Assembly (NCBI GenBank): GCA_031264475.1
Contig: JAISEA010000004.1
Span: 1-12,655, forward strand
DNA length: 12,655 nucleotides
From: Treponema sp.
GTDB lineage: Bacteria; Spirochaetota; Spirochaetia; Treponematales; Breznakiellaceae
Reading direction: 5' to 3'
Part shown: in pieces, positions 12,530-12,655 of the stretch
Layout of the letters: each line of letters starts with the position of its first letter
Position numbering within the stretch: position 1 is the first letter of the stretch
Translations under genes and position numbers: made by a program
Notes under the pieces: model-generated
What the model was told of the DNA's origin: nothing
The model's input: only the letters and a program-made list of their open reading frames with translations
The model's database searches: none

Positions 12530-12655
12530 TTAGACAAAAAAACGTGCCGCGTCTTCTTGAAACCGCTCGTATTGTTTCACGACCTCCGGCAACTGGGAGC
12601 GGTCGTTTGTCCTGCCCGTCGCGTCGTAACCGATTTCCTCCGGCGCAGCCATAAA
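12530..12655 (-). CDS. hsdM: Type I N6-adenine methylase subunit, C-terminal fragment (cut by window edge)
   Basis: Reading the minus strand from the window edge gives 41 residues up to TAA (12532-12530). They begin FMAAPEEIGYDATGRTNDRS and continue LPEVVKQYERF, ending DAARFFV. The GYDATGR and LPEVVKQYERF elements match the C-terminus of HsdM/N6_Mtase proteins, where this segment precedes contact with HsdS. The catalytic NPPF region lies outside the window. The last codons contain a run of seven T residues just before the stop, and hsdS starts 23 nt further on, so the two are one operon. Confidence 0.8.
   Translation of the reverse strand, partial: FMAAPEEIGYDATGRTNDRSQLPEVVKQYERFQEDAARFFV

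Noticed and set aside
1..12655. tRNA, rRNA or riboswitch genes
   Set aside because: I saw no cloverleaf with a conserved T-loop (GGTTCGAAT-like), no rRNA signature and no known riboswitch core on either strand by eye. A tRNAscan or Rfam search would be needed to exclude weak candidates.

Overview
The window looks like a chromosomal segment of a flagellated, probably gut-associated spirochaete (Treponema-like). The assignment is inferred and moderately confident. It rests on a stand-alone FlgJ-type rod-binding protein without a muramidase domain, an RNase Y, a cofactor-independent phosphoglycerate mutase, and a MurA with Asp in place of the usual active-site Cys, a substitution known from Borrelia and a few other lineages. 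Core genes are of moderate GC. The flanking accessory genes, above all the nuclease-like gene at 9259-10341, are visibly more AT-rich.

Layout, left to right. 1-294 is a 21-bp tandem repeat array. 382-543 (-) is a VapB-type antitoxin with no toxin beside it. 701-1678 (+) is a D12-class DNA adenine methylase whose last residues run into repeat DNA. 1679-2279 has no gene and is packed with palindromes, 7-bp tandem repeats and direct repeats, ending in the murA promoter. 2280-4672 (+) is a murA / Ldh2-family dehydrogenase operon with a 4-base overlap. 4676-6214 (-) is rny, convergent with it and 3 nt away; its likely terminator lies inside the dehydrogenase gene. 6438-9258 (+) is a run of a DUF3298-like lipoprotein, gpmI and a flgJ-like gene. 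9259-10341 (-) is a stand-alone HsdR N-terminal-type nuclease whose stop codon abuts the flgJ stop. 10342-11117 has no gene and carries two repeat families, including a 64-bp tandem array, and a terminator. 11118-12506 (-) is a type I specificity subunit (hsdS), and 12530-12655 (-) is the last 41 residues of its methylase (hsdM).

The middle is housekeeping (cell wall precursor synthesis, mRNA decay, glycolysis, flagellar rod). Both ends carry restriction-modification or toxin-antitoxin genes embedded in minisatellite DNA, as expected for accessory insertions.

The most consistent unexpected pattern is promoter geometry. The methylase, murA and the lipoprotein gene each have a good -35 / 17 bp / -10 promoter whose -10 box ends only 6-8 nt before the ATG, and none has a usable Shine-Dalgarno inside the predicted transcript, so all three are predicted to be leaderless. 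Genes with Shine-Dalgarno sequences (vapB, rny, gpmI, flgJ-like, the HsdR_N gene) sit beside them. Other points of interest are MurA Asp117 (predicted fosfomycin insensitivity), the M-S-nuclease arrangement interrupted by a repeat block, and a correctly phased T7 slippery run at the end of hsdM.
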